Positions 15,001 to 23,250 are shown, numbered from the stretch's first letter. The stretch is DNA of 35,216 nt from Nitratireductor sp. (GCA_020441665.1 JAGRLT010000147.1:1-35216), one strand, 5' to 3'. Made by a program: numbers and translations. The notes: a model not told the origin generated them from the letters alone.

Positions 15001-16148
15001 CGCGCACCGTCCAGCATTTCAGCAGCATATCGGGCGGCAAGGACAGTCAGGCCGTCCTCTGCAAGATGGTCGAGCGCATCGACCGCAGGGGGCTGGAGGC
15101 ATTCGGGAACCTCGCGCCGCGCTTCCTCGCCGCCGATAACGGCCACGAGAATCCGATCACGCTCGACCACATCGCCTATCTCGACAGCTGGCTTCGGCAG
15201 CGGGTCGGCCTGCATATCGAAATCGTTTCCGCGAACGATGTGCCCGGCCTCACCGACGAGACGGCCTTCGCCCGCAAGCGCGCCATGCTGCGCGAGGAAT
15301 GGTCGAAGGAGAAGCGTCGAACACGCCACAAGGGCGCGTGCAACAGGCGCAGGGAAGCCTGGCGGGCGGGCGCGATCACACAGGGCGAGTGGATCGCCGC
15401 CTGCGATTGCCCCGTCCTGGTTTCGTTTCCGGTCCCCGATCACCTGATCGAGCGTGCGCTCGAGCTGCTGCATCCGACCGGCATCCCGTTCCTCGACATG
15501 GCGATGCTGCACGGCCGGTTCCCCGGCACGAAGACGCGCTTCTGCACCGAAGAAACGAAGCTGATCCCGATGATGCACCGCAAGCGCCCGCTGCTCGACG
15601 CGGGGCTGTCGGTCATCGACTGGATCGGCGAGCGGGCCGACGAAAGCCCGGCGCGGGCGAAAAAGCCCCCGATCCAGTCGATGCGGCATCTCTCCGGCGC
15701 CCGCCAGGTGCTCTATCGGCCCATCTTCCGCTGGAGCGCCGCCGACGCCTTCGCCATCTCCGAGCGCCACGGCCTCAAGCACAATCCGCTCTACACGATG
15801 GGCATGAGCCGGGTCGGTTGTTCGACCTGCATCATGGTCAGGAAGCGCGAACTGCGCGTGTGGGCCATGCGCTTTCCCGCCGAGGTGGACCGGGTGCGGG
15901 AGTGGGAGCGGCTGGTCAGCCTCGTGTCGCGCCGCACCGCGATAGCGGGAACGCCGGCGTCTCTCCTGCCCGCGCCGACCGTCCCCGGCGATCCCGCCGA
16001 TCATGGCCGGGCAACCATCGACAGGGCGATCGAATGGTCGCGCACCAGCAGGGGCGGCCGCAACTACGACCTGTTCATCGATCTGGAACGGCGTGAAGCC
16101 GACGAGCACGGCCTGTTCTGCGACAGTGAATACGGGCTTTGCGAATGA
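14997..16148 (+). CDS. PP-loop (PAPS reductase-like) protein
   Basis: 383 residues. The N-terminal SISGGKDSQAVL is a PP-loop for ATP pyrophosphatase chemistry, as in phosphoadenosine phosphosulfate reductases and DndC. SRVGCSTCIM near residue 275 resembles the Fe-S cysteine pair of DndC-like proteins. Location inside a conjugation operon next to DNA methyltransferases suggests nucleic-acid modification and not sulfate assimilation, but no dnd partners are visible. It overlaps repA by ATGA and the next gene by ATGA at 16145. The exact substrate is unknown. Confidence 0.75.
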   Translation: MTRTVQHFSSISGGKDSQAVLCKMVERIDRRGLEAFGNLAPRFLAADNGHENPITLDHIAYLDSWLRQRVGLHIEIVSANDVPGLTDETAFARKRAMLREEWSKEKRRTRHKGACNRRREAWRAGAITQGEWIAACDCPVLVSFPVPDHLIERALELLHPTGIPFLDMAMLHGRFPGTKTRFCTEETKLIPMMHRKRPLLDAGLSVIDWIGERADESPARAKKPPIQSMRHLSGARQVLYRPIFRWSAADAFAISERHGLKHNPLYTMGMSRVGCSTCIMVRKRELRVWAMRFPAEVDRVREWERLVSLVSRRTAIAGTPASLLPAPTVPGDPADHGRATIDRAIEWSRTSRGGRNYDLFIDLERREADEHGLFCDSEYGLCE

Positions 16149-17488
16149 TGCGCGCGCTCGACCTCTTCAGCGCCGCGGCGGGCGGCTGGTCCCTTGGCCT
16201 GCACCGCGCCGGCTTCGTCACCATCGCCGCCTGCGAAATCGTCGAATGGCGGCGCATCCTTTACGCAGAGAACAATCCCCATGTCAGACTCTACGAGGAC
16301 GTGCGCGGCCTCACAGCAGCTCGCCTTGTTTCCGACCTTGGAATCCTGCCCGACATCATCGTCGGCAGCCCGCCGTGCCAGGACATCTCCAGCGCCAACA
16401 CCAAAGGGCGAGGCATCGACGGCGAACGGTCTGGCCTCTACCTCGAAGCCGTCCGTCTGGTCGGAGATTGCCGCCCTCGCTGGTTCGCTTTTGAGAACAG
16501 CCCTAATCTCAGAACTCGCGGCGCTGACCGGCTGCTCGCTGAACTGGAAACGCTCGGCTACGCCGTCGAACCGTGCGTGGTGGGTGCTGACAATGTCGGC
16601 GCCAACCATGTCCGCAAGCGGTCATGGCTTATCGGCTTTGACCCCGAACAGCTTGCCGACACCCGTATCGCAATCCCAGCAGGGTGGCATCCGTCTGGAG
16701 GGCGGATCGGGCGCACGCCGGGCGATGAAGGAATCGGGTCTCTACGAGCTGTTCCGCAGTCACCCGCTGCCGACGCCGATGGCTTCGGACGGGATGAAGG
16801 ATGGTGCTGGCGGGGGCGCGGGTTCGACATATCCGCTGCGGATGATCCTCGCGACTCCACGGAAATCGGATGCGGATCGGGGCGGCCGGGGCGACGTGTT
16901 GAGCCAGCTTCAGGGCCATGCCAGCCGCCATGCGGGCATGATGCCGACGCCGGTGAAGCCGAACGGCGGCAGGAGATTGAGCGCGCAGGAGATCGAGACG
17001 GGCAAGCGGGCGAATGGCGCGAAGGCGCAGATCGACACGCCGAACCTGCTGCGCCACGCGGCGGAAACCCTGCCGACGCCGACGAAGCGCGACAGCCGCA
17101 TGGACGGCTGGAGTCCGGCTTACGACCGCAGGAAATCCCCGACGATGGACGCGGTGATGGACGGGGCGATGACGGATCGCGCGCCGGACAAATGGGCGGG
17201 AGCGCGGGCGCTGGCGGCGATGCTGCGGAGCCATGGGCTGACTGGAACGGCGGCCTTGCCCATCACCTACGGCTGGATGATGGGCTTTCCGCCTGGGTGG
17301 CTGACACGCGCATTGCGCTCGGCAGTCGCAAAGGGACTGCTGCTGCCAGCCTGATCGTCGAAGCCTTCGGCGACGCCGTTCTTCCTCAAATCCCCGAAGC
17401 CATCGGCCGCGCCATCCTGCGCACCGAAGCCGCGCTCGACGCCGTGCTTGCGCGGACCAATCCCGACATTCCCGGAGACGAAGCATGA
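16145..17488 (+). CDS. DNA (cytosine-5) methyltransferase
   Basis: About 447 residues. Motif I DLFSAAAGGWSLGL, motif IV GSPPCQDISS with the catalytic Cys, motif VI FAFENSPNL and motif VIII HVRKRSWLIG are in order in the first 170 residues. Motif X FGDAVLPQIPEAIGRAI is near the C-terminus. The region between (about 175-400) is Gly/Asp/Arg-rich and degenerate, while another frame of the same DNA carries recognisable methylase sequence. It methylates C5 of cytosine using S-adenosylmethionine. Start at 16145 gives an ATGA overlap with the PP-loop gene. It overlaps the next gene by ATGA. Confidence 0.82.
   Translation: MMRALDLFSAAAGGWSLGLHRAGFVTIAACEIVEWRRILYAENNPHVRLYEDVRGLTAARLVSDLGILPDIIVGSPPCQDISSANTKGRGIDGERSGLYLEAVRLVGDCRPRWFAFENSPNLRTRGADRLLAELETLGYAVEPCVVGADNVGANHVRKRSWLIGFDPEQLADTRIAIPAGWHPSGGRIGRTPGDEGIGSLRAVPQSPAADADGFGRDEGWCWRGRGFDISAADDPRDSTEIGCGSGRPGRRVEPASGPCQPPCGHDADAGEAERRQEIERAGDRDGQAGEWREGADRHAEPAAPRGGNPADADEARQPHGRLESGLRPQEIPDDGRGDGRGDDGSRAGQMGGSAGAGGDAAEPWADWNGGLAHHLRLDDGLSAWVADTRIALGSRKGTAAASLIVEAFGDAVLPQIPEAIGRAILRTEAALDAVLARTNPDIPGDEA
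16725..17354 (+). CDS. Overlapping-frame methylase-like segment
   Basis: A second open frame inside the C5 methyltransferase gene. It reads LYELFRSHPLPTPMASDGMK, MPTPVKPN, LPTPTKRDSRMDGW and WMMGFPPGW, motifs typical of the target-recognition and C-terminal part of phage-type C5 methyltransferases. The frame is open from 16194; 16725 is the first suitable ATG and has no clear ribosome site. It could be a true overlapping gene or the original frame of the methyltransferase, lost by paired frameshifts. Each LPTP in this frame is ADAD or ADT in the main frame. Confidence 0.3.
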   Translation: MKESGLYELFRSHPLPTPMASDGMKDGAGGGAGSTYPLRMILATPRKSDADRGGRGDVLSQLQGHASRHAGMMPTPVKPNGGRRLSAQEIETGKRANGAKAQIDTPNLLRHAAETLPTPTKRDSRMDGWSPAYDRRKSPTMDAVMDGAMTDRAPDKWAGARALAAMLRSHGLTGTAALPITYGWMMGFPPGWLTRALRSAVAKGLLLPA

Positions 17489-18003
17489 CCCGCCGCGCCC
17501 ATCGCAGCGCGCACGGCCGTCCGCTGCCGGACGGACCCGCGCCCTTCACCACCCTGGTCGAACTGACCTTCGAGAAACGCAAGGTCGAGCATTGGATCAG
17601 GTTCGGCCGCAAGAGCTATGAACAGATTATCGACCGCCGCCGCAGCGTCGTCGGCTTCGCGCCGGAAAGCATATTCGCCTTCGTCCGCTGGGCGGCCGGC
17701 GAGCATGGCACGGTCATTTCCCGCATCGACGTTGTGCGGGCCATCGGCCGGGGCGAGCCATATCAAACGCTGCCCTTCGTGCGCCCCGGCGGCGACATCC
17801 TGTTGCGCCTCGACGGCTGGCCGAAGGTGCAGCGCGCGCTTGCCGTCATCGACGCGGTGGAAGCCCTGGGCCTCGATGCGGCCGACGTTTCGCCGGACTA
17901 CTGGCGGCACGCGCACAACCGCCTGTCCGCCAATCTGGAGCCGAGCGCCTACACGCCCGAACGTCATGCCGCATGGATCGGGCGGCGGAGGATCGGCCCA
18001 TGA
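17485..18003 (+). CDS. DUF2840 protein
   Basis: 172 residues, matching the DUF2840 family found in ICE transfer operons. Visible features are TLVELTFEKRKVEHWIRFGR at the start and PDYWRHAHNRLS near the end. No membrane segment or catalytic motif is recognised. It overlaps both neighbours by ATGA, so it is translated together with the methyltransferase and the TraF-like protein. Function unknown; context suggests transfer. Confidence 0.8.
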   Translation: MTRRAHRSAHGRPLPDGPAPFTTLVELTFEKRKVEHWIRFGRKSYEQIIDRRRSVVGFAPESIFAFVRWAAGEHGTVISRIDVVRAIGRGEPYQTLPFVRPGGDILLRLDGWPKVQRALAVIDAVEALGLDAADVSPDYWRHAHNRLSANLEPSAYTPERHAAWIGRRRIGP

Positions 18004-18545
18004 CGCGCGCCGGCCTCCTTATCGCGACGGCGCTCGCGGCCGTTGGCGTCGGCTATCCCGGCTTCACGCCGATGCCGATCAAACTCATCTGGAACGCCAC
18101 AGCGCGCGCGCCGGTCGGATTCTACACAATCGACTTCGACGGCCCGTTCGAGGTGACTGATCTTGTCGCCGTCGATGCGCCCGAACCGCTCGCGACCTTT
18201 CTGGACGAGCGCGGCTATCTGGCGAAGGGCGTGCCGTTGGTGAAGCGCGTGCGCGCCGTTTCCGGCCAGACCGTTTGCAGGGTCGACCACATCGTCACCG
18301 TCGATGGCATCATTGCCGGCGTCGCGCTTGACCGCGACCGGATCGGCCGCGAGCTGCCCGTCTGGCAGGGCTGCCAGCGCATCCAGACCGGCGAAATCTT
18401 CCTCATGAGCTGGCAGGTCCGCGACAGTCTCGACGGCAGATATTTCGGGCTGATTTCCACGGACCAGATCATCGGCCGCGCGGTCCCGTTGTGGACCGAC
18501 GAGGACGGCGACGGCCGCTTTCAATGGCGCGCGCCGACGCACTGA
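18000..18545 (+). CDS. traF: TraF-like S26 signal peptidase, nucleophile Ser replaced
   Basis: 181 residues. A hydrophobic N-terminal anchor (LLIATALAAVGVG) precedes the S26 core. The catalytic Lys region is intact (PLVKRVRAVSGQ). The nucleophile segment reads NATARAPVGFY, where family members have Ser in the place of the Arg (NATASAPxGFY type), a one-base change from AGC to CGC. TraF processes the conjugative pilin and would act in the inner membrane facing the periplasm. The Arg may mean loss of peptidase activity. Start at 18000 overlaps the DUF2840 stop by ATGA. Confidence 0.82.
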   Translation: MTRAGLLIATALAAVGVGYPGFTPMPIKLIWNATARAPVGFYTIDFDGPFEVTDLVAVDAPEPLATFLDERGYLAKGVPLVKRVRAVSGQTVCRVDHIVTVDGIIAGVALDRDRIGRELPVWQGCQRIQTGEIFLMSWQVRDSLDGRYFGLISTDQIIGRAVPLWTDEDGDGRFQWRAPTH

Positions 18546-18583
18546 CTTCGCACTTCCCCCCATCAACCAGAAGGAGACTGACA

Positions 18584-18916
18584 ATGCCTGCCAATATCTT
18601 TGAACCCACCGCCAACGGCTACGCCGGCCGCGTTCGGCTGTTTGGAATCGACGAGGCAATCATACCCGTCGCCATCGAGCCGGGCGACGCCGACAACGCG
18701 CCAGCCTATCGCATCCACCTCGACGACGAGGACGGCCCGGAGATCGGCGGGGCATGGAAACGTGTCGGCGAACGTGCCGGGGATTATATCGCGCTGGAGA
18801 TCGACAGCCCGCTTTTCCCCGCACTGTTTCGCCCGGCGCTGTTCCAGGCCGACGACGAGGGCCGTACCTTCCGGCTGGCGTGGAAGCGGCCGAAGGCACG
18901 CGAGGACCGGAGCTGA
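18584..18916 (+). CDS. DUF736 protein
   Basis: 110 residues. DUF736 family: EPTANGYAGRVRLFGI at the start, APAYRIHLDDEDGPEIGGAWKR in the middle (in parts: APAYRIHLDD and GPEIGGAWKR). It is a small β-rich protein very common beside alphaproteobacterial relaxase genes. AAGGAG lies upstream of the ATG at 18584. Function unknown; probably single-stranded-DNA or transfer related by context only. Confidence 0.85.
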   Translation: MPANIFEPTANGYAGRVRLFGIDEAIIPVAIEPGDADNAPAYRIHLDDEDGPEIGGAWKRVGERAGDYIALEIDSPLFPALFRPALFQADDEGRTFRLAWKRPKAREDRS

Positions 18917-18919
18917 TCG

Positions 18920-19762
18920 GTGCGCGTTCCTCCTATCCCTTCGTTCGCGGGAAATCCGTCTCATCCCTTCGTCCCGCTCGGCGACAAGACGGCCGGCGCG
19001 CGCAGCGCAGGTCAAGGGCGGCCATCGGCCGGCGCTTCGCGCGCACCCTTTACCGTAGCGAGCACGCTGGCAGGCTGGCGTCATAGCGGAGACAGGGCGG
19101 CATGGCGTTGTGCCGTCCTGCTGCTCGCCGGGGCGCTTTTCGTCTGCGCCGGGCCGCGCATGGCGGCCGCGCAATCCATTTCGGTCGCGCGTCCCGTTGC
19201 GGCCGATCCTTATGCCGCTCACATCGCAGAAGCATCGCAGCGGTTCGGCATTCCTGAAAACTGGATTCGCGCCGTGCTGCGCGCCGAGAGCGCGGGCGAC
19301 AAGGGCGCGGTGTCGTCGGCCGGGGCGATGGGGTTGATGCAGGTTATGCCCGACACCTGGGCGCCTCTGCGCGTCCGCCACCAGCTCGGCCGCGATCCTT
19401 ACAACCCGCACGACAACATCATCGCTGGTGCGGCTTATCTACGCGAGATGTTCGACAGATACGGCAATGTCGGCGCGATGCTCGCGGCCTATAACGCCGG
19501 TCCCGGCCGCTACGACGAACACCGTGCGACGGGCCGACCGCTGCCGGCCGAGACACGCGCCTATGTCGCTGCGCTTGCGCCGATCCTCGGCGGCGCGGCT
19601 CCATCGGATGCACCATCCCGGCAACCGGCGCCGCCGCCCGACTGGCGCGACGCGCCCCTGTTTGTCCAGCGCCCGAATGGCAGCCAATCGGCGGTCACGC
19701 CGTCATCCGACCCGCAATCCGGCGACCTGTTCGCCGCCGCTTCGGAGCCGGATCGCCGATGA
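18920..19762 (+). CDS. Lytic transglycosylase (VirB1-like)
   Basis: 280 residues from a GTG at 18920. The hydrophobic segment CAVLLLAGALFVCAG (about 65-79) followed by AAAQ is a signal sequence, and the N-terminal 60 residues are unusually long, so a later start is possible. The SLT domain shows the catalytic Glu in LRAESAGD, GAMGLMQVMPDTW and AAYNAGPGRYD. It opens peptidoglycan for assembly of the conjugation apparatus in the periplasm. The Pro-rich C-terminus has no known function. ATGA overlap with the next gene. Confidence 0.87.
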   Translation: MRVPPIPSFAGNPSHPFVPLGDKTAGARSAGQGRPSAGASRAPFTVASTLAGWRHSGDRAAWRCAVLLLAGALFVCAGPRMAAAQSISVARPVAADPYAAHIAEASQRFGIPENWIRAVLRAESAGDKGAVSSAGAMGLMQVMPDTWAPLRVRHQLGRDPYNPHDNIIAGAAYLREMFDRYGNVGAMLAAYNAGPGRYDEHRATGRPLPAETRAYVAALAPILGGAAPSDAPSRQPAPPPDWRDAPLFVQRPNGSQSAVTPSSDPQSGDLFAAASEPDRR

Positions 19763-20337
19763 AGATCGCCTATGCCGACCCGCCTTATATTGGCTGCGCG
19801 CACCTCTACCGGGACCATCTAGACTATGCCGGCGAGGTCGATCATGCGCGCCTGATCGAGCGGCTGGAGCGCGACTATGACGGCTGGATTTTGCACGCCG
19901 CCGCGACGCCCCGCTCCATCGCAACGCTCGCCCCGCTGGTCGAGCGGACGGGCGCGCGATGGATGGCCTGGGTGAAGGGATTTGCCGCGTTCAAGCGCAA
20001 TATTCCCGTCGCGTTCGCGTGGGAGCCGGTCATCGTGAAGGCGGCGCGAAAGCCCGTTGTCAGCAAGCGGCTGGTGATGCGGGACTGGATTCAGGAGAGC
20101 ATCACCCTGTGCCGCGGCCTCACTGGCGCGAAGCCGGAAGCGGTCTGCCATTGGGCGTTCGAGATGGTCGCCGCGCGTCCCGACGACACGCTCGACGACC
20201 TGTTTCCCGGCACTGGCGCGGTCACTGAGGCGTGGCGCACATGGCAGCTCAAATTCGCTTTGCCGGGCGAGCCGGCGGCGCGGGCCGCTGCGCCCATCGG
20301 TGTGCAGGAACGGCCAGCGGAGGGGGCGGGATCATGA
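19759..20337 (+). CDS. Compact DNA methyltransferase-like protein
   Basis: 192 residues. DPPY motif at residues 7-10 (YADPPYIG) and a motif-I-like DLFPGTGAVTEAW near residue 155, the beta-class order. It is short and lacks an evident target-recognition domain, so specificity is unclear; it may be an amino-methyltransferase or a derived protein. It overlaps the transglycosylase gene by ATGA and precedes the relaxase. Confidence 0.7.
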   Translation: MKIAYADPPYIGCAHLYRDHLDYAGEVDHARLIERLERDYDGWILHAAATPRSIATLAPLVERTGARWMAWVKGFAAFKRNIPVAFAWEPVIVKAARKPVVSKRLVMRDWIQESITLCRGLTGAKPEAVCHWAFEMVAARPDDTLDDLFPGTGAVTEAWRTWQLKFALPGEPAARAAAPIGVQERPAEGAGS

Positions 20338-20583
20338 GGGCCGGAGGGGCGGAAAGGACGGGATTTTACGAGGGCGAGGGCAAGATAAAGGAAACCGGCA
20401 CCATGCGGCGGCGGTTTCGGGGCAAGCCCTTGTCTGCACACTGTTTTGGGGCGGTGCTGGCGGCACCTTCATTCTGGAGCCCGCGTGCCGCGTCTTGGCG
20501 TAAAGCCTTGGCTTTGCAGGGTTTCGACCGGCACTCTAGCCTGAAATCGAGCGGTTTTCCGCATTTTGGCCGGAGGCGCGTCT
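20338..20583. other. Leader of the relaxase gene, candidate second oriT
   Basis: No supported gene in 246 bases. Contains AAAGCC-TT-GGCTTT (20502-20515), GGTGC-TGGCG-GCACC (about 20453-20467) and two GTTT(C/T)GGGGC repeats (about 20415 and 20443). Location immediately upstream of a MOBP relaxase is usual for its oriT, but no clear MOBP nic motif was identified. Confidence 0.3.
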
Positions 20584-22644
20584 TTGAGCGCCGATGACGA
20601 GTTCCGCTTCCGCCCGAAGCCCGGCCGCATCCGCGCCGACGCGCCGAAGGCGGGCAAGACAAAGAGCTTTCTCACCCAGACGAAGAAGATCGCGCGCCAG
20701 CAGAGCAACAGCCCGCCGCGGTCATTCGCGTCATCGCCATCGCGCTCCCGATCGTCGTCGCCGGCCACGGGCGGCAAGGCTTCGCGGACGAGCGCGCCGG
20801 GCCTGAAGCGCGGGCGCGGCGCGGCCTTCGTGCGCGCCCGAACCCTGTCGGGCGGATGGAAGCACAGCACGCCCGGCCAGCGCCGCGTCATCGTCAAAAC
20901 CCGCTATGTTCAGGGCGCGGGTAAGAACGGAAAATCCGCCGCCCATCTGCGCTACATCCAGCGCGACGGCACCTCGCGCGACGGCGAGCGCGGGCAGCTC
21001 TATTCGGCGACCGAGGACCGAGCCGACGGGACTGCCTTCGTCGAGCGCGGCGCCGACGATCGCCACCAGTTCCGCTTCATCGTCTCCCCCGAGGACGGCG
21101 CGGACCTCTCCGATCTCACGGCCTATACCCGCGACCTCATGGCCCAGGTCGAAGCCGATCTCGGGACACGGCTCGATTGGGTTGCGGTCAATCACCACAA
21201 CACCGGCCATTCGCATGTCCATGTCATCGTGCGCGGCAAGGACGAGCTGGACGGAAACCTCGTCATCAACGGCGACTATCTCGCCAATGGCATCCGCGAG
21301 CGGGCGAGTGATCTCGCCACGCTCGAACTCGGCCCCGTCACCGAGATCGAGCAGAGCCGCAAGCTCTCGGCCGAAGTCGGTCAGGACCGCTTCACCCGCA
21401 TCGACCGCGCCATGACCGAGGAAGCCGAGGACCGCTTCCTCGACCTGCGCCACGATCCCACCGATCCGAAGCGCCAGTTCAACCGGACGCTTCGCCTGCG
21501 CCGTCTCGCCAAGCTGGAGAAGATGGGGCTCGCCATCGAGCACGCGCCCGGCGTCTGGGAACTCGGCGAGCGGATGGAACCGGCGCTGCGCGAGCTGGGC
21601 GAGCGCGGCGACGTCATCCGCAACATGCACAAGGCGCTGAAGGCCGATGGGCTGGAGCGCGACCCCATGACCTTCCAGATTCACGACGCTGCGCCGGAAG
21701 TCCCGATCGTCGGCCGCGTCGTCGACAAATATCTGACCGACGAGCTGGGCGAGAACCTGACGGTCGTGATCGACGGGATCGACGGCCGCATGCATCATGT
21801 CCCCGGCATCGACCCGGCCCGTGTCGCGGAGGCGCGGATCGGCAGCGTCGTCGAGATCGGCCCGCCGGATACCGCGAGCCGTCCGTCCGACCGCACCATT
21901 GCGACCATCGCCGAGGGCGGCATCTATCGGCCCAGCCGGCATCTCGAACAGGCGAAGTTCGAGGGCCGCGTGCCGGGCGGCGATTACGATGGCTATGTCG
22001 ATGCGCATGTGCGCCGGCTGGAGGCGCTGCGCCGCGCCGGCATCGTCGAGCGGATCGACGCCGACCAATGGAGCATCCCCGAGGACTTCGAGAGCCGCGC
22101 CGCTGCCTATGACGCCGGCCGCAACCGGCGGGCCACTATCCGCATCCTCTCCGCCGCCCGGCTCGAACAGCAGATCGGCGCGGACGGTGCGACCTGGCTC
22201 GACCGGCGGCTGGTCTCGGCCGAGCCATCGGATCTCGCCCCATCGGGTTTTGGTCAGCAGGTTCGCGAGGCGATGGACCGCCGCCGCGAGCATCACATCG
22301 ACCGGGGCGATGCGGCCCGCCAGCCAAACGGCGGCATCGCCTATCGGCGCAATCTTCTCGGCGCGCTGCGCGAACGCGAGGTCGCCCGCGTCGGTAGCGA
22401 GCTGGCCGTGACGAAGGGCTTGGCGTTCCGCGTCGCCTCCGATGGCGAGACCGTCTCCGGCAGGTTCACCGGGACCGTCCAGCTATCGAGCAGCAAGTTC
22501 GCCTTGGTCGAGCAGAGCCATGAGTTCACGATGGTCCCGTGGCGGCCAGTCATCGACCGGCAGCTCGGCCGAGAGGTCAGCGGCGTCGTTCAGGGTGGAT
22601 CGGTGTCGTGGCAATTGGGGCGGCAGAGAGGATTAGGGCTCTAA
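20584..22644 (+). CDS. Relaxase with DUF3363, MOBP class (RlxS-like)
   Basis: About 686 residues. The N-terminal 100 residues are basic and low-complexity. The relaxase domain has HLRYIQRDG, HQFRFIVSPEDG and the metal-binding HHNTGHSHVHVIV. The remaining 400 residues match DUF3363, as in RlxS of ICEMlSymR7A-type elements. It would nick the ICE oriT and pilot the strand into the TraG/Trb channel. The TTG at 20584 is chosen because GGAGG lies at 20572-20576; no ATG is available in frame nearby. It is normally followed by traG, but here 9 kb of cargo intervenes. Confidence 0.9.
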   Translation: MSADDEFRFRPKPGRIRADAPKAGKTKSFLTQTKKIARQQSNSPPRSFASSPSRSRSSSPATGGKASRTSAPGLKRGRGAAFVRARTLSGGWKHSTPGQRRVIVKTRYVQGAGKNGKSAAHLRYIQRDGTSRDGERGQLYSATEDRADGTAFVERGADDRHQFRFIVSPEDGADLSDLTAYTRDLMAQVEADLGTRLDWVAVNHHNTGHSHVHVIVRGKDELDGNLVINGDYLANGIRERASDLATLELGPVTEIEQSRKLSAEVGQDRFTRIDRAMTEEAEDRFLDLRHDPTDPKRQFNRTLRLRRLAKLEKMGLAIEHAPGVWELGERMEPALRELGERGDVIRNMHKALKADGLERDPMTFQIHDAAPEVPIVGRVVDKYLTDELGENLTVVIDGIDGRMHHVPGIDPARVAEARIGSVVEIGPPDTASRPSDRTIATIAEGGIYRPSRHLEQAKFEGRVPGGDYDGYVDAHVRRLEALRRAGIVERIDADQWSIPEDFESRAAAYDAGRNRRATIRILSAARLEQQIGADGATWLDRRLVSAEPSDLAPSGFGQQVREAMDRRREHHIDRGDAARQPNGGIAYRRNLLGALREREVARVGSELAVTKGLAFRVASDGETVSGRFTGTVQLSSSKFALVEQSHEFTMVPWRPVIDRQLGREVSGVVQGGSVSWQLGRQRGLGL

Positions 22645-22923
22645 CCTTGCTTGCCATGAAATCGGGCATCGCCGAGCCGGTGGCCGGCACCTTCGATCTG
22701 CGTCGGCTTTGAACTTGCGTCGCCGCTGTAGGTAATCGAGCAAGGTTTCGACATCACATGCTCAGGGCTGTCACTTGTCGCGGCGTGCTCGCTTCCGACC
22801 GATCTCCGACGAGCCTGAACCCATCGTGTTCTCCGCCGTGTGACAGCTCCTCAATCGTAGCGCCGCGCTGAGTAACCTGCTCGATCTGTCAAGCGACACG
22901 ATCTAGCAGACGTGATGTGACCA
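22645..22923. other. Left cargo junction, no gene seen
   Basis: 279 bases between the relaxase stop and the XRE gene end, with no supported gene or clear repeat. It is the likely place where cargo DNA joined the ICE; base composition falls to its right. Confidence 0.4.
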
Positions 22924-23145
22924 TCAACGTGGACCGTCCGATGCTTTGAGCAGTTCGGCAGGTTCCACCCCGAGCGCCTCTGCAATTCTACCAAGAACAG
23001 TCACGCTCGCTGAGACGTCCCCACGCTCGATAGAGCCGACATAACGCATGCTCAATCCGGCCCGATCGGCCAGCTCCTCTTGCGTCAACTTTTTGTCATG
23101 ACGGGTGCGACGCAGATTCCTCGCCATGACCTCCTTGAGATCCAT
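22924..23145 (-). CDS. XRE-family regulator
   Basis: 73 residues, a single Cro/C1-type HTH: LTQEELADRAGLSMRYVGSIERG is the classic five-helix core (seen as LTQEELADRAGLS and YVGSIERG). No sensor domain. It faces a perfect inverted repeat (23166-23196) 21 bases from its start codon, which suggests autorepression and control of the divergent dikinase-like gene. Size and layout are like restriction-modification controller proteins, though no restriction gene is nearby. Confidence 0.85.
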   Translation of the reverse strand: MDLKEVMARNLRRTRHDKKLTQEELADRAGLSMRYVGSIERGDVSASVTVLGRIAEALGVEPAELLKASDGPR

Positions 23146-23165
23146 GGCCAGAGGGGAAACAGCAT

Positions 23166-23196
23166 AGGAACGATCATTCTAGGAATGATCGTTCCT
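23166..23196. promoter_or_regulatory. Perfect 14-bp inverted repeat, double operator
   Basis: AGGAACGATCATTC (23166-23179), TAG, GAATGATCGTTCCT (23183-23196). Each arm contains GAACGATCATTC, itself palindromic (GAAnGATCnTTC) apart from one position, so two dimer sites may lie side by side. Position suits control of both the XRE gene and the divergent gene. Confidence 0.7.
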
Positions 23197-23232
23197 AATC
23201 GTATCGGCCGACGCGCTCCCGCCGAATCTCAC

Positions 23233-23250
23233 AGTAGACTCTCGTCTACT
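23233..23250. promoter_or_regulatory. AGTAGAC-N4-GTCTACT site 1
   Basis: A perfect 7-bp inverted repeat with spacer TCTC, 148 bases before the start of the dikinase-like gene. The same motif occurs at 26143-26160 in the promoter region between the XRE-cupin gene and the oxidoreductase operon. Confidence 0.6.

Noticed and set aside
14997..16148. A complete dnd phosphorothioation system
   Set aside because: Only a PP-loop protein is present; DndA, B, D and E are not visible.
20334..20597. An 87-codon frame starting with an ATGA overlap before the relaxase gene
   Set aside because: No family resemblance, no ribosome site, odd composition, and it runs over the relaxase start; the DNA looks like a leader or oriT.
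20731..22296. A 521-codon minus-strand frame opposite the MOBP relaxase
   Set aside because: Antisense to a confident relaxase with clear motifs; no domain visible in it.
22924..23145. Controller protein of a restriction-modification system
   Set aside because: Size and operator fit, but no restriction endonuclease or methylase gene adjoins it.
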